Origin: a virus
Reading direction: 5' to 3' (one strand)
Length of the DNA stretch: 26,121 bases
IMG/VR virus record: IMGVR_UViG_3300020439_000066
Location: 1 to 26,121 of that record
Both the position numbers and the translations under genes were made by a program. Each line of letters starts with the position of its first letter. The stretch's first letter is position 1. The notes beneath the pieces were generated by a model, which ran no database searches, was not told where the DNA came from, and saw only the letters and a program-made list of their open reading frames with translations. Below, piece after piece: positions 9,725 through 15,562 of this stretch.

Positions 9725-10153
9725 ATGAGTGAAGAAATAACAAACAGATGGTCAGATGACTATAGTGGTAGGTGGGTAAACAGGGCATATATGATCGTGC
9801 CAGTAGCTGATATTGATTCAGCAGATGCACCTACAGACTCAAATACAGTATCAGAAATAAAAGCATGGATGGATAGCTATGGCTATAGTTATACAAGCTC
9901 TATGAGCAAATCAGAGCTATTAGAAGCTATTCCTGTATCTAATGCCTTTATTGATAATGCAATACAATCAAGCAAAGAAACGCTTAGAAAGAATAGTGGT
10001 AGCACAGGTGATAGCTCCAAAGCACTACTTAAGTTTGCTTGTGATAATGATGCAGCGAATGACCCAAGTGTATTTGATAGTTATACTAAATATTCTCATA
10101 GTCAGATAATGACTGAACTTTCTGGAACAGATTGGACTTCAGACATTGAGTGA
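9725..10153 (+). CDS. HeH/LEM-motif phage protein
   Basis: A 142-aa acidic protein. Residues about 42-70 (SEIKAWMDSYGY, then SMSKSELLEAI) fit the HeH/LEM-like helix-extended loop-helix pattern, in which a Val/Ile-x-Glu-Ile-Lys helix is followed by SyssxxxKxELL. This small motif recurs in phage structural and head-tail proteins and in nucleic-acid-binding proteins. The remainder is Ser/Asp/Asn-rich with no membrane span. GAGGA is well placed before the ATG. The gene is directly downstream of the fibre gene and overlaps the next tiny gene by eight bases. It may be a virion accessory or fibre chaperone; the motif assignment is from memory and the role is inferred. Confidence 0.6.
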   Translation: MSEEITNRWSDDYSGRWVNRAYMIVPVADIDSADAPTDSNTVSEIKAWMDSYGYSYTSSMSKSELLEAIPVSNAFIDNAIQSSKETLRKNSGSTGDSSKALLKFACDNDAANDPSVFDSYTKYSHSQIMTELSGTDWTSDIE

Positions 10154-10226
10154 TGATACAAAAGATATTATTAAAGTAATCGCTTTTATCATAATCGTAT
10201 TAGGTGGTATAATACTTACTATATGA
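10146..10226 (+). CDS. 26-aa single-span membrane peptide (TTG start)
   Basis: Reading from TTG 10146 gives a 26-residue peptide, MSDDTKDIIKVIAFIIIVLGGIILTI: an acidic N-terminus and then an uninterrupted hydrophobic helix. It starts eight bases inside the end of the upstream gene. Its stop forms an ATGA overlap (10223-10226) with the next gene, the same junction used by many certain genes here. The start is TTG with only a GGA upstream, so expression is less sure than the reading frame. The size and topology fit a small holin-like or lysis-regulatory peptide, and it sits at the head of the lysis-like module. Confidence 0.45.
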   Translation: MSDDTKDIIKVIAFIIIVLGGIILTI

Positions 10227-10561
10227 GTAATGAGAAAAGTTATGATCCACAGACAGCGAGAAGTTACAAGACAGGATTGGTGGACGATAACCTTAGTATT
10301 CATCTTAACATTAAGTGGCTTATACAAATTTGTGTTGCCATTTCTGGTATTGTTTATGGATACCTACAAATTACAAATAGAATTGGAGATCTTGAGCGAA
10401 GAATGGAACTCGCTGATACCAACATTGAGGAATTGGTAGCAAAGCACATAGCTCAGGAAGAGATAAAGATAACGCAAATGCAAGAACAATTAAAATGGTA
10501 CGAAGAAGAATTAAATTTAAATCCCTTATCTTGGGGGAAGAAAAAACGGAAAAGAAAGTAA
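10223..10561 (+). CDS. Membrane-anchored coiled-coil protein (lysis-module paralogue A)
   Basis: A 112-aa protein with a polar N-terminus, one membrane span at about 30-52 (WLIQICVAISGIVYGYL), a heptad coiled-coil at about 54-95, and a very basic end (GKKKRKRK). The start is set by the ATGA overlap with the 26-aa membrane peptide. The span and the helix after it align by eye with two other proteins in this module (at 10930 and 11899), so the three look like paralogues. The design of one span plus a long coiled-coil resembles small holins or spanin-like proteins, but no named family is recognised. Function is inferred from position between the fibre and the lysozyme-like gene. Confidence 0.65.
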   Translation: MSNEKSYDPQTARSYKTGLVDDNLSIHLNIKWLIQICVAISGIVYGYLQITNRIGDLERRMELADTNIEELVAKHIAQEEIKITQMQEQLKWYEEELNLNPLSWGKKKRKRK

Positions 10562-10625
10562 TCTTAACTGAAGATGACTTTAGCCATAACTATTTTATAA
10601 ATCGTGAAATACGGAGAAAAAGATA

Positions 10626-10943
10626 ATGGAGTTCATGGAGATTTACGCAGAAGGGGGTATGATCGCTGTCGCAGGGGCTTTGCTAGTGTATATGGTATTC
10701 TCTATGAACAAAAGAGGGTCTGCGCAGGAAGAAAGTTTAGCAGACCTAAAGATGGAGAACAGAGGTCAGAGTGAAACACTTGAGAACATGGAAGGAATGG
10801 TTATTAAACTTATCAACCGTTGGAATCAATCTGATGAGAAGCTTGATAGGAAATTTGATGACCTTAAACGGGAAGTTAATGATCTCGATAATCAAGTATC
10901 TGAGATCAAAGGTATTATAAGTAGATTAAATGGAAAACACTAA
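10626..10943 (+). CDS. Putative BhlA/UviB-like holin
   Basis: A 105-aa protein. Residues 5-27 form one membrane span that opens with a short acidic head (MEFMEIYAEGG), followed by a charged helix with heptads to the C-terminus (LDRKFDDLKREVNDL). This overall plan, a short N-terminal span and a long soluble helix, is that of the BhlA/UviB holin family, although sequence identity cannot be judged here. GGAG lies nine bases before the ATG. A holin would release or activate the lysozyme-like protein encoded at 12620. It overlaps the next gene by 14 bases. Another ATG four codons in is possible. Confidence 0.5.
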   Translation: MEFMEIYAEGGMIAVAGALLVYMVFSMNKRGSAQEESLADLKMENRGQSETLENMEGMVIKLINRWNQSDEKLDRKFDDLKREVNDLDNQVSEIKGIISRLNGKH

Positions 10944-11211
10944 ACCAATATCAGATGCTAGTAGCCTTAATATTAGCTTACCAATGTTGATACAAGCAGT
11001 AGGATTAATTGGTGCTATGGTATGGGGTTATGGTCAATTAAATACTCGCATATCTTTTTTAGAGTATCAGGTAGCTATTAATGAAGAACATCTTGAGCGT
11101 ATAGAAGAAGAAGCATATGAGAACCAAGATGCAGAAATACCTGCTGATATAAGGCAAAATCAGCGTATTGATTACATAGAAAAAGAATTAGATAGATTGA
11201 GAGACCAGTAA
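10930..11211 (+). CDS. Membrane-anchored coiled-coil protein (lysis-module paralogue B)
   Basis: A 93-aa protein with a span at about 16-36 (LPMLIQAVGLIGAMVWGYG) and an acidic coiled-coil after it (about 38-93). The stretch NISLPMLIQ...G..VWGYGQLNTRISFLEYQV lines up with NLSIHLNIKWLIQ... in the 10223 protein and with NISLENIVT... in the 11899 protein. It starts inside the end of the holin-like gene and its stop overlaps the next ATG (TAATG). Expression as part of one coupled string is likely. It is an accessory holin, antiholin or spanin candidate; none is proven. Confidence 0.65.
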   Translation: MENTKPISDASSLNISLPMLIQAVGLIGAMVWGYGQLNTRISFLEYQVAINEEHLERIEEEAYENQDAEIPADIRQNQRIDYIEKELDRLRDQ

Positions 11212-11519
11212 TGACAGCTTCAGAATCAAGAGTAAAACGAGCAAGAGCAACAATGAAAAGGTTGGGTCTTGCAGGGTTTAATAAGCCTAAGAGAACTCCA
11301 GGACATCCTAAGAAGTCACATATAGTAATGGCGAAAGATGGTCCATTGGTTAAACTCATTCGTTTTGGAGAGCAAGGAGCTTCTACTGCAGGTAAACCTA
11401 AAGCAGGTGAATCTGAAAGGATGAAGATGAAGCGTAAAAGTTTTAAAGCAAGGCATAGGCGCAATATAGCTAAAGGCAAGATGAGTGCTGCATATTGGGC
11501 AGATAAGGTAAAGTGGTAA
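11211..11519 (+). CDS. Small very basic phage protein
   Basis: A 102-aa Lys/Arg-rich protein, with a central KDGPLVKLIRFGEQGA segment and a conserved-looking C-terminal block from KAGESERMKMKRKSF to MSAAYWADKVKW. I recall similar C-terminal blocks in uncharacterised marine phage proteins but cannot name a family. There is no membrane span and no cysteine pair. Both ends are TAATG junctions. Strong positive charge suggests nucleic-acid or envelope lipopolysaccharide binding. The next gene is also strongly basic and the two may act together, possibly carried in the virion. Confidence 0.6.
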   Translation: MTASESRVKRARATMKRLGLAGFNKPKRTPGHPKKSHIVMAKDGPLVKLIRFGEQGASTAGKPKAGESERMKMKRKSFKARHRRNIAKGKMSAAYWADKVKW

Positions 11520-11902
11520 TGGCTACAGCAAAGAAATTAGATCCTCAAAAGTGGGCAAGGGCAAAAGCAAAGGCTAAAGCTAAGATGGGTGGTAAACACT
11601 CAGCTAGAGCCATGCAACTTGCAGTGAAATATTATAAGGATATGGGAGGTAGATACGGAGGCAGTAAAAGCTCTTCTAATAAGCTATCTAAATGGACAAA
11701 GCAAAACTGGGATTATGTTAGTAAAGGCGATAAGAAAAAGCCTAAGTCTAAACGAGGTAGATATTTACCTAAGTCAGTAAGAACTAGCTTAACAGATGCA
11801 CAGAAAAGAGCTACCAATAGAAAGAAGAAAGAGGCAACGAAGAAAGGTAAGCAATATGCTTCATACAGCAAAGCTATTGCAAAAAAGGTAAGGATGGCAT
11901 GA
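11519..11902 (+). CDS. DUF5872-like basic protein
   Basis: A 127-aa Lys-rich protein from ATG 11519, chosen because it makes a TAATG overlap with the preceding stop; a GTG six bases upstream is less likely. The run KMGGKHSARAMQLAVKYYKD, then SSSNKLSKWTKQNW, then a GRYLPKSV block and an RATNRKKKEATKKGKQ end fits my recollection of DUF5872, a family seen in giant eukaryotic viruses and in aquatic phages. No biochemical function is known to me. The high charge and small size suggest a DNA-binding or packaging-associated protein. It sits between two membrane coiled-coil genes. Confidence 0.65.
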   Translation: MATAKKLDPQKWARAKAKAKAKMGGKHSARAMQLAVKYYKDMGGRYGGSKSSSNKLSKWTKQNWDYVSKGDKKKPKSKRGRYLPKSVRTSLTDAQKRATNRKKKEATKKGKQYASYSKAIAKKVRMA

Positions 11903-12114
11903 AATTAAACACCAACATATCTTTAGAGAACATTGTTACTATCCTTGCTTTAATTGGCAGTGTAACAATGGCTTTTGGTTTTATGAAGGCTGAGATAAAT
12001 TACATAGAAGATATGGTTGCCTTAAAGGCAGATAAAGAGATCATTGAATATAAATTAGATGTCATTCACGCAGAACTAATAGACATCAAAGAAATAATAA
12101 AGGAGATAAGATAA
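11899..12114 (+). CDS. Membrane-anchored coiled-coil protein (lysis-module paralogue C)
   Basis: A 71-aa protein with a span at about 10-28 (IVTILALIGSVTMAFGF) and then a predicted helix (EINYIEDMVALKADKEIIE) to the end. The N-terminal NISLEN before the span and the I-x-x-(L/I)-E pattern after it match the 10223 and 10930 proteins. It starts at an ATGA overlap and its stop overlaps the next ATG. The helix is shorter than in its paralogues. Likely role: membrane component of the lysis system or an envelope-associated accessory protein. Confidence 0.62.
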   Translation: MKLNTNISLENIVTILALIGSVTMAFGFMKAEINYIEDMVALKADKEIIEYKLDVIHAELIDIKEIIKEIR

Positions 12115-12347
12115 TGAGTAAAGCTATTTTAGCTGCCATAATTGATAAGGCAAAAGATGAGATCGTTGATAAGTATGCAAGCAACATGGTAGACCATGTG
12201 CAATCTGATGATTTCAAAGAAAAGCTCGCTACAAAGATTAACAAAAAGATAGACATACCTTTTGTTAGTGAAGAGAAAGAGCAAGTATTCTTTGAGAAGT
12301 GTGTAGACCTGGTCACTGATGTCATAGAAGGATTGGTGAAGAAGTAA
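12114..12347 (+). CDS. Small helical protein, unknown
   Basis: A 77-aa amphipathic, mostly helical protein (MSKAILAAIIDKAKDEIVDKY at the start). It has no membrane span and no cysteine. AAGGAG lies ahead of the ATG and the start overlaps the previous stop (TAATG). The central SEEKEQVFFEKCVDLV and the C-terminal VIEGLVKK are characteristic of the sequence, but I cannot name a family. Its place in the coupled run before the lysozyme-like gene is the only functional clue. Confidence 0.6.
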   Translation: MSKAILAAIIDKAKDEIVDKYASNMVDHVQSDDFKEKLATKINKKIDIPFVSEEKEQVFFEKCVDLVTDVIEGLVKK

Positions 12348-12469
12348 TGCCTAAGTACAAAAAGATGTACAATAAGATCATCAAAAAGTATGGTAAGAAG
12401 AAAGGCGAAGGTCTTTATTACGCATTAGAAAGAAATATTAAGAAAAAAAGAAAAAAGAAAGGAAATTAA
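12347..12469 (+). CDS. 40-aa Lys-rich microprotein
   Basis: A short frame of 40 residues, about half of them Lys or Arg (MPKYKKMYNK at the start, NIKKKRKKKGN at the end). It begins at a TAATG overlap with the previous gene and ends one base before the next ATG, so it fits exactly into the coupled string, which is the main evidence that it is real. The charge suggests binding of nucleic acid or of anionic envelope material. Confidence 0.55.
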   Translation: MPKYKKMYNKIIKKYGKKKGEGLYYALERNIKKKRKKKGN

Positions 12470-12470
12470 T

Positions 12471-12620
12471 ATGCACTACGGAAAGAAAATGAAGAAGAGT
12501 GGATATAGTATGCCTAAGAAATCAGCACCAAAAGGTATGAAAAAAGGTGTAGTTGATGGCATGGATCCAAATGCTAGCGTTGTCGTTACTGATGTTAGCA
12601 TCTCAAAAAAGATAATGTAA
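12471..12620 (+). CDS. 49-aa basic/hydrophobic microprotein
   Basis: A 49-residue frame with a basic Met/Lys/Gly-rich first half (HYGKKMKKSGYSMPKKS) and a Val-rich second half (ASVVVTDVSISKKIM). GGAAAT precedes the ATG closely, and the stop overlaps the start of the lysozyme-like gene (TAATG), supporting translation in the same series. No family is recognised. It could assist lysis or be a virion minor protein. Confidence 0.5.
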   Translation: MHYGKKMKKSGYSMPKKSAPKGMKKGVVDGMDPNASVVVTDVSISKKIM

Positions 12621-13111
12621 TGACTCCTGAGCAGGTTCAACAGTACAGGTCTCTAATAAAGAGAGTGATTACTCGTATGGGTATGTACTCCGAGAAGGCT
12701 GAGGATCTTGTACTCGGTACTGGACTTTATGAATCTCAGTATCGCTATATCAGACAGATTGGAAGTGGTATAGCCAAATCTTTCTGGCAGGTTGAAACGG
12801 CGACTGCTCAGGACAATATTAAATCGTACCTCAAGTATAGGCAGTCGAGAGCAAGAATGTGTGCATCGGCTGCCTTAGTTCCATCTCAATATGTAAGTGA
12901 AGATATATCAGATGAGGAAGTAGGACATATGTTAGAAGCAAACATAGCTTATGGAATCATGCACTGCAGATTAAAATATTGGAGAGTTCCTAAAGGTATC
13001 CCCTCAGACCTGGAAGGACAAGCACATTATTATAAGAAATATTACAATTCAGCAGAAGGTAAAGCATCAGAAAAAGGGTATATAAAGCTCTATAAAGACA
13101 CTATTTTCTAG
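12620..13111 (+). CDS. Lysozyme-like peptidoglycan hydrolase (putative endolysin)
   Basis: A 163-aa single-domain protein. Residues about 30-65 read LVLGTGLYESQYRYIRQIGSG and then SFWQVETATAQDN. This matches the pattern of a small phage lysozyme/transglycosylase-type family in which the Glu (here E38) is the likely catalytic acid and the (F/I)WQ-E-T strand lines the cleft. The second conserved block, AYGIMHCRLKYWRVPKGIP followed by HYYKKYYNS, is at about 110-145. There is no signal peptide, so export would need a holin, and several candidates lie just upstream. It is short for a modular endolysin, with no separate wall-binding domain. A virion-borne lytic protein is an alternative. Confidence 0.65.
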   Translation: MTPEQVQQYRSLIKRVITRMGMYSEKAEDLVLGTGLYESQYRYIRQIGSGIAKSFWQVETATAQDNIKSYLKYRQSRARMCASAALVPSQYVSEDISDEEVGHMLEANIAYGIMHCRLKYWRVPKGIPSDLEGQAHYYKKYYNSAEGKASEKGYIKLYKDTIF

Positions 13112-13148
13112 TTTTTTACATTATTTTCTTGTTTTTACCACTTTAGTA

Positions 13149-13166
13149 CCATAAGTTCAGTTATGG
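13149..13166 (+). promoter_or_regulatory. Dyad symmetry over the start codon of the HTH gene
   Basis: CCATAA (13149-13154) and TTATGG (13161-13166) form a perfect inverted repeat with a six-base spacer, and the ATG of the HTH gene lies inside the right arm. No Shine-Dalgarno is visible before this ATG. The dyad could be an operator for autoregulation, or a hairpin hiding the start. The same half-sites with a two-base spacer occur at 5734-5747 in the structured leader. Confidence 0.35.
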
Positions 13167-13360
13167 ACAATGAGTTTTATACGATAAATGAAGTAGCAGA
13201 AATGCTAAGAAGTTCTACCAGGACTATTACTAATTGGATCAATTCTGGTGAACTTAGTGCATTAGAACTCAGCCATAAGAAGAAACTTATCAGTAAAAGT
13301 GAGATACAAAGATTTATAGATGAAAGAACTACTGCCCACGCTAGTGTAAGGACTCCGTGA
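13163..13360 (+). CDS. MerR/excisionase-type helix-turn-helix DNA-binding protein
   Basis: A 65-aa protein made almost entirely of one winged-helix-like DNA-binding domain: FYTINEVAEMLRSSTRTITNWINSGEL, then LSHKKKLISKSEIQRFIDE. This is the HTH_17/excisionase pattern (YTxxEvAexL, tvxxWixxGxL, kxyxISxseIxrFi). Proteins of this size act as regulators or as recombination directionality factors; no integrase is present in the window, so a regulator is more likely. It is the first gene after the lysis module and overlaps the next by GTGA. The start codon lies within an inverted repeat that could be its own operator. Confidence 0.8.
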   Translation: MDNEFYTINEVAEMLRSSTRTITNWINSGELSALELSHKKKLISKSEIQRFIDERTTAHASVRTP

Positions 13361-13626
13361 TTATGCCTTACCCTATGAATAATAATGCCTCCTCGCATCA
13401 ACACCTCAAAGTGGGCAGTACCTATTTACTTGAGGAGTTACAAGAAAATGACTTCTTTCAATTAGGTAGGAGAAAAGGTAGGGTGTTGAATGTAGATAGT
13501 GGTAGCGTTTTAGTAAGATGGAGCGCACATGAGGAAACAGATTGGGAAGGCAATAAAGAGAAGAGAAAAGCATATATACAAAGGATTGCTTTACAAACTG
13601 AAGTGAAGTATATTGACAATGAGTAA
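13357..13626 (+). CDS. Hypothetical early protein, beta-rich
   Basis: An 89-aa protein (87 if ATG 13363 is used). The GTG at 13357 gives a GTGA overlap with the HTH gene, but AAGGA is better spaced for the ATG six bases later. After a Ser/His/Asn-rich N-terminus the sequence KVGSTYLLEEL, GRRKGRVLNVDSGSVLVRW and KRKAYIQRIAL suggests a small SH3-like beta barrel. No catalytic motif or cysteine pair is present. An early regulatory or host-takeover function is only a guess from its place behind the HTH regulator. Confidence 0.55.
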   Translation: MIMPYPMNNNASSHQHLKVGSTYLLEELQENDFFQLGRRKGRVLNVDSGSVLVRWSAHEETDWEGNKEKRKAYIQRIALQTEVKYIDNE

Positions 13627-13837
13627 ACCAAGTTATACTATAATATTTGATGACAATAATAGAAAAGAATTTCAGGAAGAACTTAAAGTTCTGATTGAAA
13701 AGCACAACGGAAGAATAGTGCATTACAAAACAATAAAAGAGGAGGACAATAACAATGCCGAGAGCAAGTTCAACCAAGAAAAAACAAGCGTATCAACCCC
13801 CAAACATTCAGTCTCTTACACCTATAGAGAGAATTGA
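13619..13837 (+). CDS. Hypothetical 72-aa protein overlapping the nuclease gene
   Basis: ATG 13619 overlaps the previous stop by eight bases; an in-frame TTG two codons earlier is less likely. The first 45 residues (MSKPSYTIIFDDNNRKEF to HYKTIKEED) look like an alpha/beta fold. The last 28 or so are Asn/Ser/Thr-rich and coded by the same DNA as the start of the next gene in another frame, an 83-base overlap. The ribosome-binding site of the nuclease (GAGGAGG) lies within this gene. Function unknown; coexpressed with recombination genes. Confidence 0.5.
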   Translation: MSKPSYTIIFDDNNRKEFQEELKVLIEKHNGRIVHYKTIKEEDNNNAESKFNQEKTSVSTPKHSVSYTYREN

Positions 13838-14756
13838 TTTCCCATTTGGGAGAGCATACGCTCCGTTATTAGGTTACCTTAGAGACAACTTCAAGACACA
13901 AGAGTGGACGAAAGAGAATCGTCAGCATATCCCTAGTGTTACTACCATACAAAACATTATGTCCAAAGGCATAGGCTTTGAGAAGTGGTTAGGAGACTAT
14001 GGTAGTTATGCAGATGCGATGGAATATGCGAACAATGCAGCATCTGAGGGTACACAAATACATCTATGTTTAGAACAATTAACAATGGGTGTTGATTTAG
14101 ACTTTACTCAACCTTACTTTGATGTAGATAAGCAAGAGACCAGAGAGTGGACAAATCCTATGATCAAGTTCATGGAGTCTGGTAATCAGTTCTTCTTAGA
14201 CCATATTATACAGATAGAAGGCAATGAAGTACCTTTGTTTGATTCAAGAAAAGATTATACAGGTACATTGGATATGGTAGCTAGGATAAAGGTGGAAGAA
14301 GGCTTATCTCCATCTCAAGCAAAGTGTACAGATTTGAAGGAAGGGATGTCAGGTAGGATACTACTTGATATTAAGACCCTTAGAAATAGTAGTACGCTTA
14401 GTAATAAGTTTGAGAATCATAAGTACCAGGTGACGGCATATAAGAACCTATGGGAAGGATTATTCCCAGACCATCCTATTGATTTCATGGGAGTTCTATA
14501 TGTGATGAATAGTTGGAGAGGTGCGCCTAAGTACAAACTTAAGCTAGTAGAAGAAGATCTAACTCAAGAGTGGGATGCTATGGTTAAACTATGGTATGGT
14601 AAGAATGGTGCTATTAAGCCTGTTTATGCTAAACCAAGACCCAGAGGTATCAACTCTTGTTTTAAGCAAACAAAAGATGTGATGATCACAGATAAGAAAA
14701 TGAAAAGTGAAACAATCGTCACAGAAACAGAAAACGAAAAAGAAAAGGAGCTATAA
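13755..14756 (+). CDS. PD-(D/E)XK nuclease, RecB/Cas4-like
   Basis: A 333-aa protein with the order of motifs seen in RecB/Cas4-type nucleases: EGTQIH (98-103), an acidic strand with E155/E158, GTLDMV with D173, LLDIKT with D205 and K207, and the downstream QVTAY (225-229). D173, D205 and K207 would be the metal and catalytic residues, and QxxxY is the motif IV of this clade. There is no cysteine cluster like that of true Cas4, so an iron-sulphur centre is unlikely. GAGGAGG is correctly placed before the ATG. An SSB-like gene follows directly, so a role in phage recombination, end resection or degradation of host DNA is likely. Confidence 0.82.
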   Translation: MPRASSTKKKQAYQPPNIQSLTPIERIDFPFGRAYAPLLGYLRDNFKTQEWTKENRQHIPSVTTIQNIMSKGIGFEKWLGDYGSYADAMEYANNAASEGTQIHLCLEQLTMGVDLDFTQPYFDVDKQETREWTNPMIKFMESGNQFFLDHIIQIEGNEVPLFDSRKDYTGTLDMVARIKVEEGLSPSQAKCTDLKEGMSGRILLDIKTLRNSSTLSNKFENHKYQVTAYKNLWEGLFPDHPIDFMGVLYVMNSWRGAPKYKLKLVEEDLTQEWDAMVKLWYGKNGAIKPVYAKPRPRGINSCFKQTKDVMITDKKMKSETIVTETENEKEKEL

Positions 14757-14757
14757 C

Positions 14758-15033
14758 ATGGCTGCAGGTGTAAAACCAAAAAAGATAGGCAAAGTCAATC
14801 TATTTAAAATTGACTATGCGAAGTTAGGAAAAGAAAAGAAAGAAACATCCCCTGTTTATAATATATCAGGTGAGTTGGACGGCATTGGAAAGATCTCTGG
14901 TGCAGGATGGGTCAGTAAAACAAAGGCAGGAGAGACATACCTCAGTTGTAATATCAACGAGCCTTTTCAAAAGGATGGCGATGAGCTTTTCCCAAAGAAG
15001 GGTGGAGTTAGCGATAGCGAAATACCATTCTAA
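14758..15033 (+). CDS. SSB-like protein with acidic IPF tail
   Basis: A 91-aa protein from ATG 14758, chosen because AAGGAG stands about eight bases before it; an upstream in-frame ATG would overlap the nuclease gene and adds only a charged tail. The core (SGELDGIGKISGAGW, then GETYLSCNINEPF) looks like a small OB-fold. The last residues, SDSEIPF, match the acidic-plus-Ile-Pro-Phe C-terminal tip by which bacterial SSB recruits partner proteins. A single-stranded DNA-binding role during phage replication is therefore likely. It is shorter than E. coli SSB. It is followed by a strong terminator. Confidence 0.6.
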   Translation: MAAGVKPKKIGKVNLFKIDYAKLGKEKKETSPVYNISGELDGIGKISGAGWVSKTKAGETYLSCNINEPFQKDGDELFPKKGGVSDSEIPF

Positions 15034-15044
15034 TTAGTCTCTAT

Positions 15045-15075
15045 GGGGGAGTTATCATGCTCCCCCTTTCTTTTT
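15045..15075 (+). terminator. Rho-independent terminator after the SSB-like gene
   Basis: A perfect seven-base-pair stem, GGGGGAG (15045-15051) and CTCCCCC (15060-15066), with an eight-base loop, followed by TTTCTTTTT. It lies eleven bases after the SSB-like stop codon. In such an AT-rich genome this GC-rich stem is conspicuous. It separates the nuclease/SSB unit from the methyltransferase block and may be partly read through. Confidence 0.88.
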
Positions 15076-15094
15076 AACACATACCGAGGGAACT

Positions 15095-15562
15095 ATGAAG
15101 AACAAGAAACAAGTATTAATAGGCTTAGAAACTGAAAAGAACTTTATTGATTTTATAGAGAATCTAGGTTTCAAAGGAATCAAGGTCGGTGCAGCCTATG
15201 ATATGCACCAACATTTTGATGTAAATATCTCTGCTAACATAGAGATAAAAGGTATGAAAGCACTGCGCAGAGGAGAAGAAGTGCAGGATGAATGGCATTG
15301 GATAGAGGTTAGAGGTGTAGCAGATGAAGGGTGGTTATACAATTCTCACGCTGATATTATCGCATTTGAGACCAAAAATAGTTGGATACTTGTTAGACCT
15401 AGAAATCTTATCGACTATGTGCAGAGATTTGTTGCACATGAATATGTTGAGAATCCAATCCAAGCACAATATAAATTATATAAAAGACCTTACAGAGATG
15501 ATGCAATTACTTTGATACAAAGTGATGACCTGAGACATATAGGTGTAGAATGGAAAAAGTAA
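15095..15562 (+). CDS. PD-(D/E)XK-type nuclease-like protein
   Basis: A 155-aa protein. After an N-terminal helix with Glu residues (LETEKNFIDFIE) comes HFDVNISANIEIKGMK, in which D42 and E50-I51-K52 give the D...ExK signature. The later block EWHWIEVRGVADEGWLY, HADIIAFE and WILVRPRNLIDYV resembles a phage nuclease-like family that I recognise only as uncharacterised. GAGGG lies before the ATG. The last 13 bases overlap the methyltransferase gene, so the two are coexpressed, which suggests either a restriction partner or a DNA-repair nuclease. Activity is inferred from motif spacing only. Confidence 0.6.
   Translation: MKNKKQVLIGLETEKNFIDFIENLGFKGIKVGAAYDMHQHFDVNISANIEIKGMKALRRGEEVQDEWHWIEVRGVADEGWLYNSHADIIAFETKNSWILVRPRNLIDYVQRFVAHEYVENPIQAQYKLYKRPYRDDAITLIQSDDLRHIGVEWKK

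Noticed and set aside
10230-10439. 69-aa hydrophobic frame overlapping the 10223 membrane gene
   Set aside because: The hydrophobic stretch comes from reading the membrane-span region in another frame. The 10223 frame has the ATGA junction and paralogues.
11078-11479. 133-aa Leu-rich frame on the - strand
   Set aside because: It is antisense to the 10930 and 11211 genes, which have overlapping starts, and its composition is that of reversed Lys codons.
13163-13360. Reading the HTH protein as an excisionase of an integrated prophage
   Set aside because: No integrase, attachment site or host gene is present in the window, and the gene leads an early phage operon, so a regulator is the simpler view.
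13755-14756. Cas4 of a CRISPR system
   Set aside because: The Cas4-type motifs are shared by all RecB-family nucleases. There is no iron-sulphur cysteine set, no other cas gene and no repeat array.
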